This document shows, piece after piece, positions 1-11,040 of a stretch of 64,000 bases of DNA. This DNA comes from JANXLS01 sp037129555. GTDB taxonomy: Bacteria; Planctomycetota; SZUA-567; H5-PLA8. The position numbers and the translations under genes are program-made. The stretch lies in NCBI GenBank assembly GCA_037129555.1, contig JBAXUS010000006.1, forward strand, positions 9,234 through 73,233, given 5' to 3'. The notes under the pieces were generated by a model. The model did no database searches. It was given only the letters and a program-made list of their open reading frames with translations, and was not told where the DNA came from. Position 1 is the stretch's first letter; each line of letters begins with the position of its first letter.

Positions 1-227
1 CCGGGCGACACATTGGTGACGCCCATCATGTTTTTCAACTGCGCATAACCTGCGGCAGCGGCGATGCTGTCGGTGTCGGGATTTTTATGGCCGATCACAA
101 TCACGCGCGGACTGCGCTCGACCGTAGTCGTGAGCTCGGGGACTTCAACCGCAGGCATGACCGCCGACTCATACCGCTTCAATCGTTCGGAAACTCGTTT
201 TCCCACTCTCGTCAACTCCCTCTGCAT
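1..227 (-). CDS. Manganese-dependent inorganic pyrophosphatase (family II), N-terminal fragment
   Basis: Reading the minus strand from the ATG at 227 gives about 75 residues that run off the left edge. Residues about 45-52 read GHKNPDTDSI, the signature of the DHH superfamily family II pyrophosphatases, in which the His and Asp residues bind Mn2+ or Co2+. These cytoplasmic enzymes hydrolyse PPi to two phosphates. The roughly 40 residues before the motif are an unusually long N-terminus for the family, so the real start could be the Met near residue 24, or a GTG at 248 in the same frame (an in-frame stop lies further upstream). Whether the protein also carries CBS/DRTGG regulatory domains cannot be seen because the rest is outside the window. 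The motif is seen; the family is established knowledge; the start is uncertain. Confidence 0.8.
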   Translation of the reverse strand, partial: MQRELTRVGKRVSERLKRYESAVMPAVEVPELTTTVERSPRVIVIGHKNPDTDSIAAAAGYAQLKNMMGVTNVSP

Positions 228-367
228 TTCACGTCCGGCATGGCTCACTTCCGCAGCATCTTCACTATTTCATAACTCAACTTTTGGGCGAGTCCACCTA
301 AAGTTTGAATGTGCATCAATTCTGAGAATCTCGTGCTTTTTCTGTGCATGGGATTCAGCACAAAATA

Positions 368-423
368 GCAAAGGCACCAAGATGCAATGAAGTCAACCTT
401 CCTTTGCGCCTTCGTGCCTTTGT
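368..423. repeat. Imperfect inverted repeat (AAAGGCAC... type)
   Basis: Two arms of about 25 bases (368-392 and 398-423) are imperfect reverse complements. Each is rich in AAAGGC and GCGCAAAG-type words, with about 18 matching positions. It lies in the space between the two leftmost minus-strand genes and could form a transcript hairpin for the gene ending at 452. A related word (TTTGCGTCTTTGCG) recurs near 1450. It is probably a member of a dispersed repeat. Confidence 0.45.
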
Positions 424-451
424 CTTTATACCTCGTGCTCGAAATCCGTGT

Positions 452-1141
452 TTAACGATCCATCAAAATAATCGCTCTACCGGTGGGATCGACAGCAGCG
501 ATGCGGGAGATGCTCGTCGCTCCTGCTGAAAAAACGATGCCGGTCAGTGTCAGTCCGTAATTGCCGGCGACATTTTGTCCGGCGGTGTTTTCGAGGCGGT
601 GCGCTTTGGTCTGCCAACAATTGAGCGCGGGATTGAACTGAAGCATCAAACTGCGGCGATTCTGTTCCGGGCCACCGACAACAAAGCGTCCATCAACGCT
701 GACTCGCGCATCGACAGTCAACGCCAGTCCTTCCTGCGTCTCGTTAATCTTGATGCTGAGCATGTTGTTTTCTTTGACCTCCAACGAACTGCTCGCGAAG
801 TCGCGGCAGTTTAATTGTGAAATCATACGGCGCGGACACATCGGATCTTTTTGGGCCGCGAGAACGCCGCTGTATTTGAGCTCGCGCGAATTCTTTCCCG
901 GCAATTCTTCCAGGCCGACTGCCAACGCGCGTGACGGATCATTACGATCCACGATGACATAAAGCGACCACGATCCGGCCTGTTCCTTATGCGGGCAGAA
1001 CAGGAACGCGGGCATCTTCACCAAGTCCTGGCGCGGCGCACGCATTTCAGCCGATGTCGGGCGCTCCTGATACTGCGCGGCGAATGCTCCCGCCATCGGG
1101 GCCAAAAACAAAGCGATACTCAGCGCGACTATTTTCCGCAT
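452..1141 (-). CDS. Secreted protein of unknown function
   Basis: A 229-residue protein with a clear Sec signal peptide: basic MRK, a hydrophobic stretch to about residue 18, and a likely cut after AFA. The mature part is soluble, has four to five cysteines spread through it (for example FLFCPHKE and PMCPRRM) and ends in a beta-rich segment. I recognise no catalytic motif or domain family. It reads away from leuS and is followed by the inverted repeat at 368-423. The start is the only Met before the signal peptide. Being a real exported protein is well supported by the signal sequence and open frame; its role is unknown. Confidence 0.7.
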   Translation of the reverse strand: MRKIVALSIALFLAPMAGAFAAQYQERPTSAEMRAPRQDLVKMPAFLFCPHKEQAGSWSLYVIVDRNDPSRALAVGLEELPGKNSRELKYSGVLAAQKDPMCPRRMISQLNCRDFASSSLEVKENNMLSIKINETQEGLALTVDARVSVDGRFVVGGPEQNRRSLMLQFNPALNCWQTKAHRLENTAGQNVAGNYGLTLTGIVFSAGATSISRIAAVDPTGRAIILMDR

Positions 1142-1526
1142 GGTTCTCGTATTCCTTTTTATCGTTTAGAACGTAACCTTCACCCGCATCCACCCGACAC
1201 TGTTCGGGCAGCGCGTTCTGCAAACAGCCTTAAGATGGGTTATTCAATCGGCTGATAATCGGAGCAACTTAAACACCATAAGATTATCGGACTCCCCCCA
1301 GCCGTACTCGATGCGCGACCGTGTATCCAACACCCTTCCCACTCACCCTTATCCACTCCTCTCCATTCGCCGTTTTCGCGACGATTCGCGCACATTCGCG
1401 TTATTCGATGTTAAAATGCCGTTCGCCATTCGCCGTATCTCCGCGCCCCTTTGCGTCTTTGCGTGAACGCCCTTTCCCGCTATGATCTCCCGCTTCGATG
1501 AGTAAGAAAATGGGAGAGTGCGCAAC
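1142..1526. other. Divergent intergenic region upstream of leuS
   Basis: This 385-base space separates a minus-strand gene from leuS and must hold both promoters. I see no convincing -35/-10 pair, tRNA or T-box fold. The right half (about 1360-1470) is made of repetitive TTCGC and TTTGCGTCTTTGCG words typical of decayed intergenic repeats. The Shine-Dalgarno of leuS, GGGAGAG, lies at 1512-1518. Confidence 0.5.
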
Positions 1527-4445
<2,919 letters not shown>

Positions 4446-4461
4446 CAGCCATTGCCGTTCA

Positions 4462-4541
4462 GCCCCAAAGGGGCAGCATAATGTAGCCCAGGGCGTAAGC
4501 CCTGGGAGCACTTGCATGAAAATTGAAAGCCCTGAAAGGGC
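4462..4541. repeat. Cluster of three short palindromes (REP-like)
   Basis: Three perfect hairpins follow each other downstream of leuS: GCCCC-AAA-GGGGC (4462-4474), CCCAGGGC/GCCCTGGG (4487-4506) and GCCCT-GAA-AGGGC (4529-4541). None is followed by a T run, so they look like REP/BIME-type repeats rather than a classical terminator, although they could stabilise the leuS mRNA end. Confidence 0.6.
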
Positions 4542-4587
4542 GACATAAAACGTCGCGACCGTCGGGGCCATGATCGGAGTCACACAC

Positions 4588-5124
4588 ATGCGGATCGTGA
4601 TCGTTGTGGCGCTGGTGTTGCTAACGCTCGGCTTCGGAGCGGGCGCGTATCTGTATTATTTCGACACGTACCATTTCGCAATCGTCCAGCCCGGCGTGTT
4701 GTACCGCGATGGGTTTCAAGGCATGCGCCGCTTTGAAAACGCGTACCGTCAGCGTCCCTTTAAAACGGTCGTGAATTTTCAATCCGATGCGGACCTGATT
4801 CAATACCAGGACGATGTCAATCAAGCGCGAGCGTTCTGCACGGCGCGAGGCATCAAATGGATTCACATCCCGATGAAACAGAAGACCGCGCCCACGCAGG
4901 AGCAAATGGACACGTTCGTGGCCATCGTCAAAGCCCCCGCCAACCAACCCGTTTTTTCGCACGACAGCCAAGGCGTGATCCGCGAGGGCATGATGGTCGC
5001 CGTCTGGCAAAAGGTTGGGATGGGATACGATTACGACACCTGCATGGCCAACGTTAGACTCTTCCACCATCAGCCTTATCCGGAACTAATGGATTTCATC
5101 AAGAAGCTGTACAATAAAAATTGA
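4588..5124 (+). CDS. Membrane-anchored tyrosine/dual-specificity phosphatase-like protein lacking the catalytic Cys
   Basis: A 178-residue protein that begins with one hydrophobic helix (about residues 3-24), so the rest is likely held outside the cytoplasmic membrane. The fold resembles small dual-specificity phosphatases: an RDGFQG motif (IVQPGVLYRDGFQGMRRF), a KTVVNF strand, then VFSHDSQGVIREGMM where the P-loop HCxxGxxR is expected. Here the nucleophilic Cys is Asp (residue 126), while His125, Gly129 and Arg132 of the loop are kept. The protein may therefore bind phosphate without hydrolysing phosphotyrosine, or use another chemistry. The start at 4588 has CGGAG 8 bases upstream; the ATG at 4570 would add six residues. 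It precedes the rhodanese gene by 53 bases. Confidence 0.72.
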   Translation: MRIVIVVALVLLTLGFGAGAYLYYFDTYHFAIVQPGVLYRDGFQGMRRFENAYRQRPFKTVVNFQSDADLIQYQDDVNQARAFCTARGIKWIHIPMKQKTAPTQEQMDTFVAIVKAPANQPVFSHDSQGVIREGMMVAVWQKVGMGYDYDTCMANVRLFHHQPYPELMDFIKKLYNKN

Positions 5125-5177
5125 GGTGATTTGCGTTGGACTGAATTGACCGCACCGCACTCTTAAAGGAGCAGGAC

Positions 5178-5570
5178 ATGATGAAGCGAAAATGTGCAGC
5201 ACTGTTGACACTGATCTTCGCCACCAGTTTCGGATGCTGGGCCGAGGAAGCCAAGCCAAACGAAAAACCGCTGGCCGATGTGAAGAAGGAAATTCAAGAC
5301 GGCAAAGCGGTGATTGTCGATGTTCGCGAACTGGACGAATGGAACGAAGGCCACGTCAAAGACGCGAAACTCGTTTCGTTGTCCGGCGTGAAATCTGACA
5401 CAGCGGACCTTTCCGCGCTACCGAAAGACAAGACGATTTATTGCTACTGCCGCGCGGGAAAACGAGCGCTGGCGACAGCGGCGTTGTTGTCCGCGAAGGG
5501 CTATCACGCGACGGCGCTCAAAGAAGGCTTCTCTGATCTGTCCAAGAATGGATTCGAAACGAGCAAGTAA
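5178..5570 (+). CDS. Exported rhodanese-like sulfurtransferase
   Basis: A 130-residue single rhodanese domain behind a signal peptide (MMKRKCAALLTLIFATSFGC), so it acts in the periplasm or at the membrane. It has the family features VDVRELDEWNEGHV and an active-site loop CRAGKR (Cys91 to Arg96), with the persulfide-forming Cys and the anion-binding Arg present. Rhodanese domains of this size carry sulfane sulfur or serve as protein-interaction modules; the physiological donor and acceptor are unknown. AAGGAG lies just upstream of the start. The next gene begins 12 bases after the stop, so the two are probably co-transcribed. Met2 is an alternative start. Confidence 0.85.
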   Translation: MMKRKCAALLTLIFATSFGCWAEEAKPNEKPLADVKKEIQDGKAVIVDVRELDEWNEGHVKDAKLVSLSGVKSDTADLSALPKDKTIYCYCRAGKRALATAALLSAKGYHATALKEGFSDLSKNGFETSK

Positions 5571-5582
5571 ACGGAGGTGTCC

Positions 5583-7706
5583 GTGAACGCGTTGATCGCC
5601 TCGCTGGCCGGACCGTTGCGCGTGTGTGTCGTCTGCGCGTTTTTACTCGCGACCGCGTGTTCCGCTCGGGCCGGAGAAAGCGAGTCGCCCGGGCACGTCA
5701 TCCTGTCCGATGGTTCTCTGATTCACTGCATGATCGGCCACGCGGTGCCGTGGACGATTAAGTCGGTAGGTGGTATTCAGACGTTGAAATTGAGCGCTGT
5801 CGATTCAATCCAAATTGGCGAACGCGTGGATCCAAACGTTGAAAACGACGCGCTGGTCGCAGTCGGCGATTTGCAAAACGCAGCGTACGACGTGCGCGAA
5901 AAAGCCGAGTCAAAATTACGTTCACTCGGTCGCGGCGCGGCCAAGCCGTTAAAGCAGGCCGCCTCGTCAGCAGATGTCGAAGTCAGCAAACGCGCCCGGG
6001 CGCTGCTCGCTGAAATGGGTGCGGTCGAAGATTCCGGAATCGCTCAAGACCGCGTGAAATTGCGCGACGGAACGACCGTGACGGGCGACGTGGATTGGGT
6101 CGAACTGTCAGTCCGCTCTCGTTTCGGAAGGCTGCGCATACCCATCGAAGCGCTTGAGCGCATCGTCTTTTCAAACGATCCCACAGCGGCTCAAGAAGGG
6201 GACTCCTTCCCCGCGCTTTCATCCCCAGAAATCGCGGTGCCGCTGCCGGTGGCTGGGCATGTTGAGAACGCGTCGGCCCGAGCGTGGGACCCAAACGAAG
6301 AAGCGGCAACCGATCCTGCGGCGTTGAACGGCTGGCTGCTGGAAGCGCAACGCAACGCACTGACCATGGACAAAATCACCGATCCGAACGATCCGAAGGC
6401 GAGCGTCCCAACCAAAGCGGGCGACAAGCTCGACGATGTCTACTCCGAGCGTGGCGTGCTTCTGCATGCGACGGACGCGGGTGGAACGGTCGAGGCATCC
6501 GGCGACGCGATCCAGGGATTCAGTGCCGGGCGCAGTTTGATCACCAAGAAATCCGATCTCGAATTTCGCTTCGTTCTGCCCAAGACCAAAGGTGCGGTCA
6601 ACGCCGGAGTGCTGCATGTCGGCGCGGTGGTTCGGACAGAAGGTCCGGGGTCCATGGGCATCGCGGCGTACGATGCGGCAGGACGACTGCTCGCTCAAAT
6701 CATGAACTCGGCTCCGGCAAATGCTCCGCCCGGAGCGGCAGGGCGTGATCAATTTTTGGGGATCACATCCAAGACGCCGATTGCGCGAGTCCGTATCTTT
6801 CGCGGCCCGGAATTGAAAGCCAAAGGTGGCAATGTTCAATTGGATGACATCATTTTCGACCGCATCGCCGCAGCAGGAATGCGCGCGGATCAATGCGGCG
6901 TCGTGCTGGTCAGCGGCGATCGTTTAGTGGGAAAAGCAGTCGAAGCGCCTGCGGAAAGCATTGCAATCCGCGCTGAGTTTTTAGGCGACAAAGCAGAGCC
7001 GTTGACGATCAAATTGTCCGCCGTTGCCTTCTATGAACCGGCTCGCGGCGTTCCAGTCGATCCTGTTGCGAAGTCGGATGAACAGCCGAAGCCCCGACGC
7101 TTTTCGCTTGCTCACGGCGTGTTGCTCCAAAGCGGCGAAACGTTCCGCGCGCATCTATTCGCGCTGGATGAAAAGATTGCCGTGTTCGGATTGGCGCGCG
7201 GAGCGATGTTGAAACTCCCGCGCGAAACGCTCCGAAAAATTGAACTCATCCCGGAGCCGACACCGCCCGGCGAAGCGCCTTCTCCAACGGTCGTTGGAAA
7301 AGACGAGAAGCCCGGCGTTGCATCGAAAACGAAACCGCAATTCAATAACCCCGCCGCGCCTCTGCCTAAAGAAGAGAAGAAAGACCCGGACAAAAATCCG
7401 GCACAAGGCGTGGCGTTTCAGGAAGCGGAGATTGTCAGCGTCGATCCGGACGCGCACGAATTGACGATCAAAGACGATCTCGGGCCGATGACGGTGGGAC
7501 TCGCAACCATCAAGGCGCTAATCTTTCCGCCAAATCCGAACGCAAACGCTCAAGCGAAAAAACGCGGATGGATTCTGACGCTGCGCGAAGGGAGCCGGTT
7601 CGAGGCGGATGTGTTGAAGATTACGCCGACGGATATTTCGGCGGAGATGGCCGGCGGGTTGGTGGTACTGCCGGTCGAAGCCGTCGAGTTGGTGGGGCGA
7701 AAGTAG
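5583..7706 (+). CDS. Large secreted protein with repeated beta modules and one HEAT-like segment
   Basis: About 707 residues with a signal peptide (MNALIASLAG then a hydrophobic core, with a possible lipobox Cys26 or cleavage after SARA). A module of the type VILSDGSLI...LKLSAVDSIQIG recurs at least three times (near residues 36-80, 155-200 and the C-terminus). The second copy is VKLRDGTTVTGDV...RIPIEALERIVF. Between the first two copies lies a HEAT-like helical segment (about 90-145). A middle region of about 300-430 looks like a beta-sandwich. I do not recognise an enzyme. Similar 'DG...G.V...FG.L.IP...I..I' modules are frequent in planctomycetal envelope proteins, but their function is not established. 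I prefer the GTG at 5583 because GGAGG at 5573-5577 gives normal spacing; the GTG at 5577 overlaps that site. Confidence 0.7.
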   Translation: MNALIASLAGPLRVCVVCAFLLATACSARAGESESPGHVILSDGSLIHCMIGHAVPWTIKSVGGIQTLKLSAVDSIQIGERVDPNVENDALVAVGDLQNAAYDVREKAESKLRSLGRGAAKPLKQAASSADVEVSKRARALLAEMGAVEDSGIAQDRVKLRDGTTVTGDVDWVELSVRSRFGRLRIPIEALERIVFSNDPTAAQEGDSFPALSSPEIAVPLPVAGHVENASARAWDPNEEAATDPAALNGWLLEAQRNALTMDKITDPNDPKASVPTKAGDKLDDVYSERGVLLHATDAGGTVEASGDAIQGFSAGRSLITKKSDLEFRFVLPKTKGAVNAGVLHVGAVVRTEGPGSMGIAAYDAAGRLLAQIMNSAPANAPPGAAGRDQFLGITSKTPIARVRIFRGPELKAKGGNVQLDDIIFDRIAAAGMRADQCGVVLVSGDRLVGKAVEAPAESIAIRAEFLGDKAEPLTIKLSAVAFYEPARGVPVDPVAKSDEQPKPRRFSLAHGVLLQSGETFRAHLFALDEKIAVFGLARGAMLKLPRETLRKIELIPEPTPPGEAPSPTVVGKDEKPGVASKTKPQFNNPAAPLPKEEKKDPDKNPAQGVAFQEAEIVSVDPDAHELTIKDDLGPMTVGLATIKALIFPPNPNANAQAKKRGWILTLREGSRFEADVLKITPTDISAEMAGGLVVLPVEAVELVGRK

Positions 7707-7710
7707 AAGT

Positions 7711-7731
7711 GCACGGGCTAAAAGCCCGTGC
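7711..7731. terminator. Perfect hairpin between convergent genes; dispersed repeat copy
   Basis: GCACGGGC, loop TAAAA, GCCCGTGC: a perfect 8-bp stem just after the plus-strand stop and just before the minus-strand stop, so it could end transcripts from both sides. The core CTAAAAGCCCGT.CTAC recurs at 51657-51674, showing that it is also a dispersed repeat. Confidence 0.6.
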
Positions 7732-7740
7732 TACTAAACG

Positions 7741-8643
7741 TTACTTTGGGAACGTGAATGGGGTGCATTCGCGTTCGATGATGCGACGGAATTCGGCGAC
7801 GAGTTTGAGTGTGATCGGACCGGGTTTTCCGCCGCCAGCGGGAGTGTCGCCGACGCGAACGAGTGGCGAGATTTCGCGCATTGATCCCGTCAAAAATGCT
7901 TCATCCGCGACGCCGGGATCCCAGGGGCTGAGGCAGGCGTACACGACCGGGATGCCAAGATTATGCGCGGCTTCGATGGCCGTAAGTTGCGCGATGCCAG
8001 GAAGCGCACCGCTGAGTTTCGGATCGGGGATCGTCAGTTTGCCATCGCGGATCAGTGAGATGTTCGACGCTGAACCTTCGCACAACAATCCGGCGTTATT
8101 GAGCAACAATGCTTCACTCGCCCCGGCGAGATCGGCCTCGCGCTTGGCCAGAATTTGCTCGATGTAATTCAATGTTTTCAACATCGCCGTCGCGGCTGAT
8201 TCTTGCCGTCGCAGCGTCGCGACGACAGCGGAGACGCCTTGAAGAAGAATGCTCTCGGGCGGGCGGATGTGGCGCGATACGGTAATCACGACGCTGAGCG
8301 CGAACGGGCCTTTGATCGACGGCCCGCGCGGACCACTGCCGCGCGTAACGGTCATGCGCACGTTGGCTTCAGGGAAAGCTGCCGCCTTGATCGCAGTTGT
8401 AAGCCAGACTTTCAGCGTCGGGATGTCGGGAAGCGGATCGAAGTGCAGCGTCTTCGCACCGGCAAGTAACCGGTCGAAATGCGCGTCGGCTCGGAAGAGT
8501 TGCTGGCCATAGGCGTGCAGCGTTTCGAAGAGACCATCGCCGTAGAGAAATCCTCGGTCGGTGACGGGAACCACAGCTTCGGCTTCGGGAACGATTTTTC
8601 CGTTGAGCGAGTACAGCGTGTCGGGAATTGGGTTTGAACTCAT
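7741..8643 (-). CDS. Class IV PLP aminotransferase (branched-chain aminotransferase / aminodeoxychorismate lyase type)
   Basis: A 300-residue cytoplasmic fold-type IV PLP enzyme. It shows the family landmarks GDGLFETLHAYG near residue 35, HFDRLLAGAKTL, the PLP-Lys region LKTLNYIEQILAKREAD (about residues 159-175) and EGSASNISLIRDG, the substrate loop. These features fit both branched-chain amino acid aminotransferase (IlvE) and 4-amino-4-deoxychorismate lyase (PabC). The single 'VTDRGFLYGDG' N-terminus and modest length do not decide between them, and D-amino acid aminotransferase is a third option. No pab or ilv genes are adjacent, so context does not help. The start ATG is the first in the frame and is preceded by no strong Shine-Dalgarno. 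Confidence 0.85.
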   Translation of the reverse strand: MSSNPIPDTLYSLNGKIVPEAEAVVPVTDRGFLYGDGLFETLHAYGQQLFRADAHFDRLLAGAKTLHFDPLPDIPTLKVWLTTAIKAAAFPEANVRMTVTRGSGPRGPSIKGPFALSVVITVSRHIRPPESILLQGVSAVVATLRRQESAATAMLKTLNYIEQILAKREADLAGASEALLLNNAGLLCEGSASNISLIRDGKLTIPDPKLSGALPGIAQLTAIEAAHNLGIPVVYACLSPWDPGVADEAFLTGSMREISPLVRVGDTPAGGGKPGPITLKLVAEFRRIIERECTPFTFPK

Positions 8644-8806
8644 GATGCTTTCATCGTCGGCAAAAAAACGAAAGAGTCAAGCAAATCCGGGGTCGGCTTG
8701 AATTGCCCGCACGATTCTTGTAAACATGCCATGCAATCTGAATTTCAGGGACCGCACAGCAGCACCATTTTTTCACACGTTTGCGCTTTCATCGGAACGC
8801 CACATC

Positions 8807-9523
8807 ATGCCGCTTTACATTGTCGCCACGCCACTCGGAAATCTTTCGGACATGTCGCCTCGCGCAATCGCCACGATCAAAGCGTGTCCGGTGATCGCAG
8901 CTGAGGACACCCGTTCAGCGCGACGCTTGATGACAGCATTCGAAATCCCGGCCGACGGCAAACAAATTCTCTCCTACGGCGAGCACAACGAAGTGGGCAT
9001 GGCTCCGCGATTGGCGGAGATGTTGACGCGCGGAATTGACGTTGCTGTCGTGAGCGAAGGTGGAACGCCGCTGGTCAGCGATCCGGGCTACCGATTGTTA
9101 CGCGCAGCGATTGATGCTGGAGTGACGGTGATTCCAATCCCCGGTGGATGCGCCGCGGTCGCAGCGCTTTCTGCGAGCGGGCTGGCAGTGCACGGATTTA
9201 TTTTTCGAGGATTTCTACCCAAGAAACCAGGCGCGCGGCGGCGTATTCTGGAGTCACTCAAGGACCGTGAAGAGACGTTGATATTTTACGAATCACCGCA
9301 ACGCGTTCCTAAAGTACTGCCCGAATTCGTCGAGATTTTCGGCGCAGACCGCCCCGCATGTTTGGCCCGCGAACTGACAAAAATCCACGAAACATTTGTA
9401 CGGATGCCACTGAGCGAATTGGCTGCCTTTGTAGAGAAGCAACCGCCGCGCGGAGAGTGTACATTGCTGGTGTCGGGTGTCGTGCGGAACAAACACGACG
9501 ATGACGACGGGAGTGAGGAGTAG
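8807..9523 (+). CDS. rsmI: 16S rRNA (cytidine(1402)-2'-O)-methyltransferase
   Basis: RsmI 2'-O-methylates C1402 of 16S rRNA with S-adenosylmethionine, near the decoding centre. The 239-residue protein begins MPLYIVATPLGNLSDMSPRA, the typical RsmI start, and carries EDTR (AAEDTRSARRL), the SEGGTPLVSDPGYRL motif of tetrapyrrole-methylase-fold enzymes, PGGCAAVAALSASGL, and ESPQRVPKVL. An in-frame ATG 27 codons upstream would add a tail unlike any RsmI, so I use the internal ATG at 8807. The gene stands alone, upstream of a palindromic repeat. Confidence 0.95.
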   Translation: MPLYIVATPLGNLSDMSPRAIATIKACPVIAAEDTRSARRLMTAFEIPADGKQILSYGEHNEVGMAPRLAEMLTRGIDVAVVSEGGTPLVSDPGYRLLRAAIDAGVTVIPIPGGCAAVAALSASGLAVHGFIFRGFLPKKPGARRRILESLKDREETLIFYESPQRVPKVLPEFVEIFGADRPACLARELTKIHETFVRMPLSELAAFVEKQPPRGECTLLVSGVVRNKHDDDDGSEE

Positions 9524-9537
9524 TCGAAAGCGGTGGG

Positions 9538-9615
9538 ATTAATCAGCGCTTACCCCTCACCCCGCGAGCCGAACAGCAGGCTCGTCGGCCCTCTCCCTCA
9601 AGGGGAGAGGGGGAA
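9538..9615. repeat. Dispersed 75-80 bp repeat with TTACCCCTCACCCCGCG core
   Basis: Begins ATTAATCAGCGCTTACCCC, contains a GAGCC...GGCTC hairpin and ends with the hairpin CCCTCTCCC-CTCAAG-GGGAGAGGG. Two further copies, arranged head to head, lie at 20524-20685. It is noncoding and sits directly after rsmI. Confidence 0.8.
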
Positions 9616-9648
9616 CGGCGACGGCTCGCTTCGCTCGCGTTGAGCGGG

Positions 9649-10095
9649 TTAGGCGAGCGGAATGTCGTAGTACTCCAGCGCCCATTCCTGCATGTAGCGG
9701 ACGTGTGCCGGGACGATTTTGTAGACGATCAGCGCCGGGTTGTCGATGCTGCCGAGGTACTGGCGCATGAGCGGATTGGCGTCCCAGATCGATTGCAGAA
9801 TCGTGCGATCAGTGACGATCTCAGCGCGCCCAGACAAGCGGACCTGATTGTGCTTCTCGTCCATGTAACAGAGCTCAACGTTCGGATTCGCAGCGATCTC
9901 GCCGGTCTTGTGATACATCTTTAAATTCGCAACGTAGATCGTAAAGCCATCGGTTCGCACGGGAGAAACTGGCCGCGCGCGCGGGTAATTGCCGTCGATG
10001 GTGGCGAACACCGGAAAGCGGTCGGCTTGGATGACACCGTGCGCGAGGGCCGGGAGTGTGCTGGGATCGATGGGTTGGGGCGTGGGTTTGGACAT
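9649..10095 (-). CDS. Pyridoxamine 5'-phosphate oxidase-fold protein
   Basis: A 148-residue split-barrel protein of the PNPOx-like flavin-binding superfamily. Landmarks are FPVFATIDGNYPRARPVSP near residue 28, a YVANLKMYHKTGEIAANPNVELCYMDE core and VRLSGRAEIVTD. Such small proteins bind FMN or F420 and are often general stress or quinone/biliverdin reductases. The family does not reveal the substrate, and the length is that of the stand-alone domain, not of PdxH. It is 72 bases downstream of the SDR gene on the same strand and may be co-transcribed with it. Confidence 0.85.
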   Translation of the reverse strand: MSKPTPQPIDPSTLPALAHGVIQADRFPVFATIDGNYPRARPVSPVRTDGFTIYVANLKMYHKTGEIAANPNVELCYMDEKHNQVRLSGRAEIVTDRTILQSIWDANPLMRQYLGSIDNPALIVYKIVPAHVRYMQEWALEYYDIPLA

Positions 10096-10167
10096 GTGAG
10101 AAATCCTCGCGAAATAAATGTTAAAAAATGGCGTTCGTCAATAAGTGGTTTGTTCTGAAATACATGC

Positions 10168-10932
10168 TCATCCCAGCATCGCGCCGCCATCCATGACAAT
10201 CGTCTGCCCCGTTATATACCCCGCGTTCGTGGAACAAAGATACGCTGCGAGCGAGGCGATTTCGTCACTGGTTCCGTAGCGTGCGAGCGGGATGGAATTC
10301 ATCAAGGTGGCCTTGCGGTCGGCGTCTTGATTCTGGGTCATATGCGTTTCGACGAATCCGGGGGCAATGACGTTGACGGTGGTTTTCCAGCGCGCGGCTT
10401 CGAGCGCGAAGGATTTGCACAGACCGTTCAACGCGCCTTTCGCGGCGGCGTAAGCGGCTCCGTTGCCGAGGCCGATTTGGCCGGCGAGGCTGCCGATGTA
10501 AACGATGCGCCCTCGTTCGGATTTACGCAGATGTCGGGCCATCGCTTTGGTCAGCGCGAGCGCAGAATAGGCGTGGACTTCGAAGAGCGCGTCCCAGTCC
10601 TCGGGCTTGGTGAACGCGATGGGTTTTTCGATGATAAGGCCCGCCGCGTGAATCAAGATCGTCGGCGGGCCGAACAATTCGGCGATCTCGTCGACCAATT
10701 TTTCAGCAGCTCCGGGCGTTCCGAGATTGGCTTGCATCGCGACGGCTCGGACGCCATGACGCGCTGTGAGTTCGGTGACGAGTTCCTGGGCCGGTGCGGG
10801 CGAGGCGTTGAAATGCGCAACGATGTCGCAAGGTTCGGACGCGGCGGCGAGCGCGACAGCGCAGGCTCGACCGATGCCACCGGATGCTCCGGTGATCAGC
10901 GCGACGGGGCGGGATGAGGATGTTGGATTCAT
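10168..10932 (-). CDS. Short-chain dehydrogenase/reductase, FabG-like
   Basis: A 254-residue classical SDR. It has the Rossmann motif TGASGGIGRACA (residues 14-25), the NAG-equivalent IHAAGLI, catalytic Ser in VYIGSLAGQIG, and the YxxxK pair in GAAYAAAKGALNG. The C-terminus GYITGQTIVMDGGAMLG is typical of 3-oxoacyl-ACP reductases. It therefore probably reduces a ketone with NAD(P)H, but substrate class cannot be read from the sequence; FabG or a glucose/ribitol dehydrogenase-type role are both possible. The gene is transcribed divergently from the site-2 protease gene. Confidence 0.88.
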   Translation of the reverse strand: MNPTSSSRPVALITGASGGIGRACAVALAAASEPCDIVAHFNASPAPAQELVTELTARHGVRAVAMQANLGTPGAAEKLVDEIAELFGPPTILIHAAGLIIEKPIAFTKPEDWDALFEVHAYSALALTKAMARHLRKSERGRIVYIGSLAGQIGLGNGAAYAAAKGALNGLCKSFALEAARWKTTVNVIAPGFVETHMTQNQDADRKATLMNSIPLARYGTSDEIASLAAYLCSTNAGYITGQTIVMDGGAMLG

Positions 10933-11040
10933 GGTGGAATACTAATACAGCGTGGCGCGGTGCAACGTTCAATATGCGAAATTCTTTACCCAGGCTCGGA
11001 TTCGGTTACGATTCAATCAGGCAACGAGGCACACGACCGC

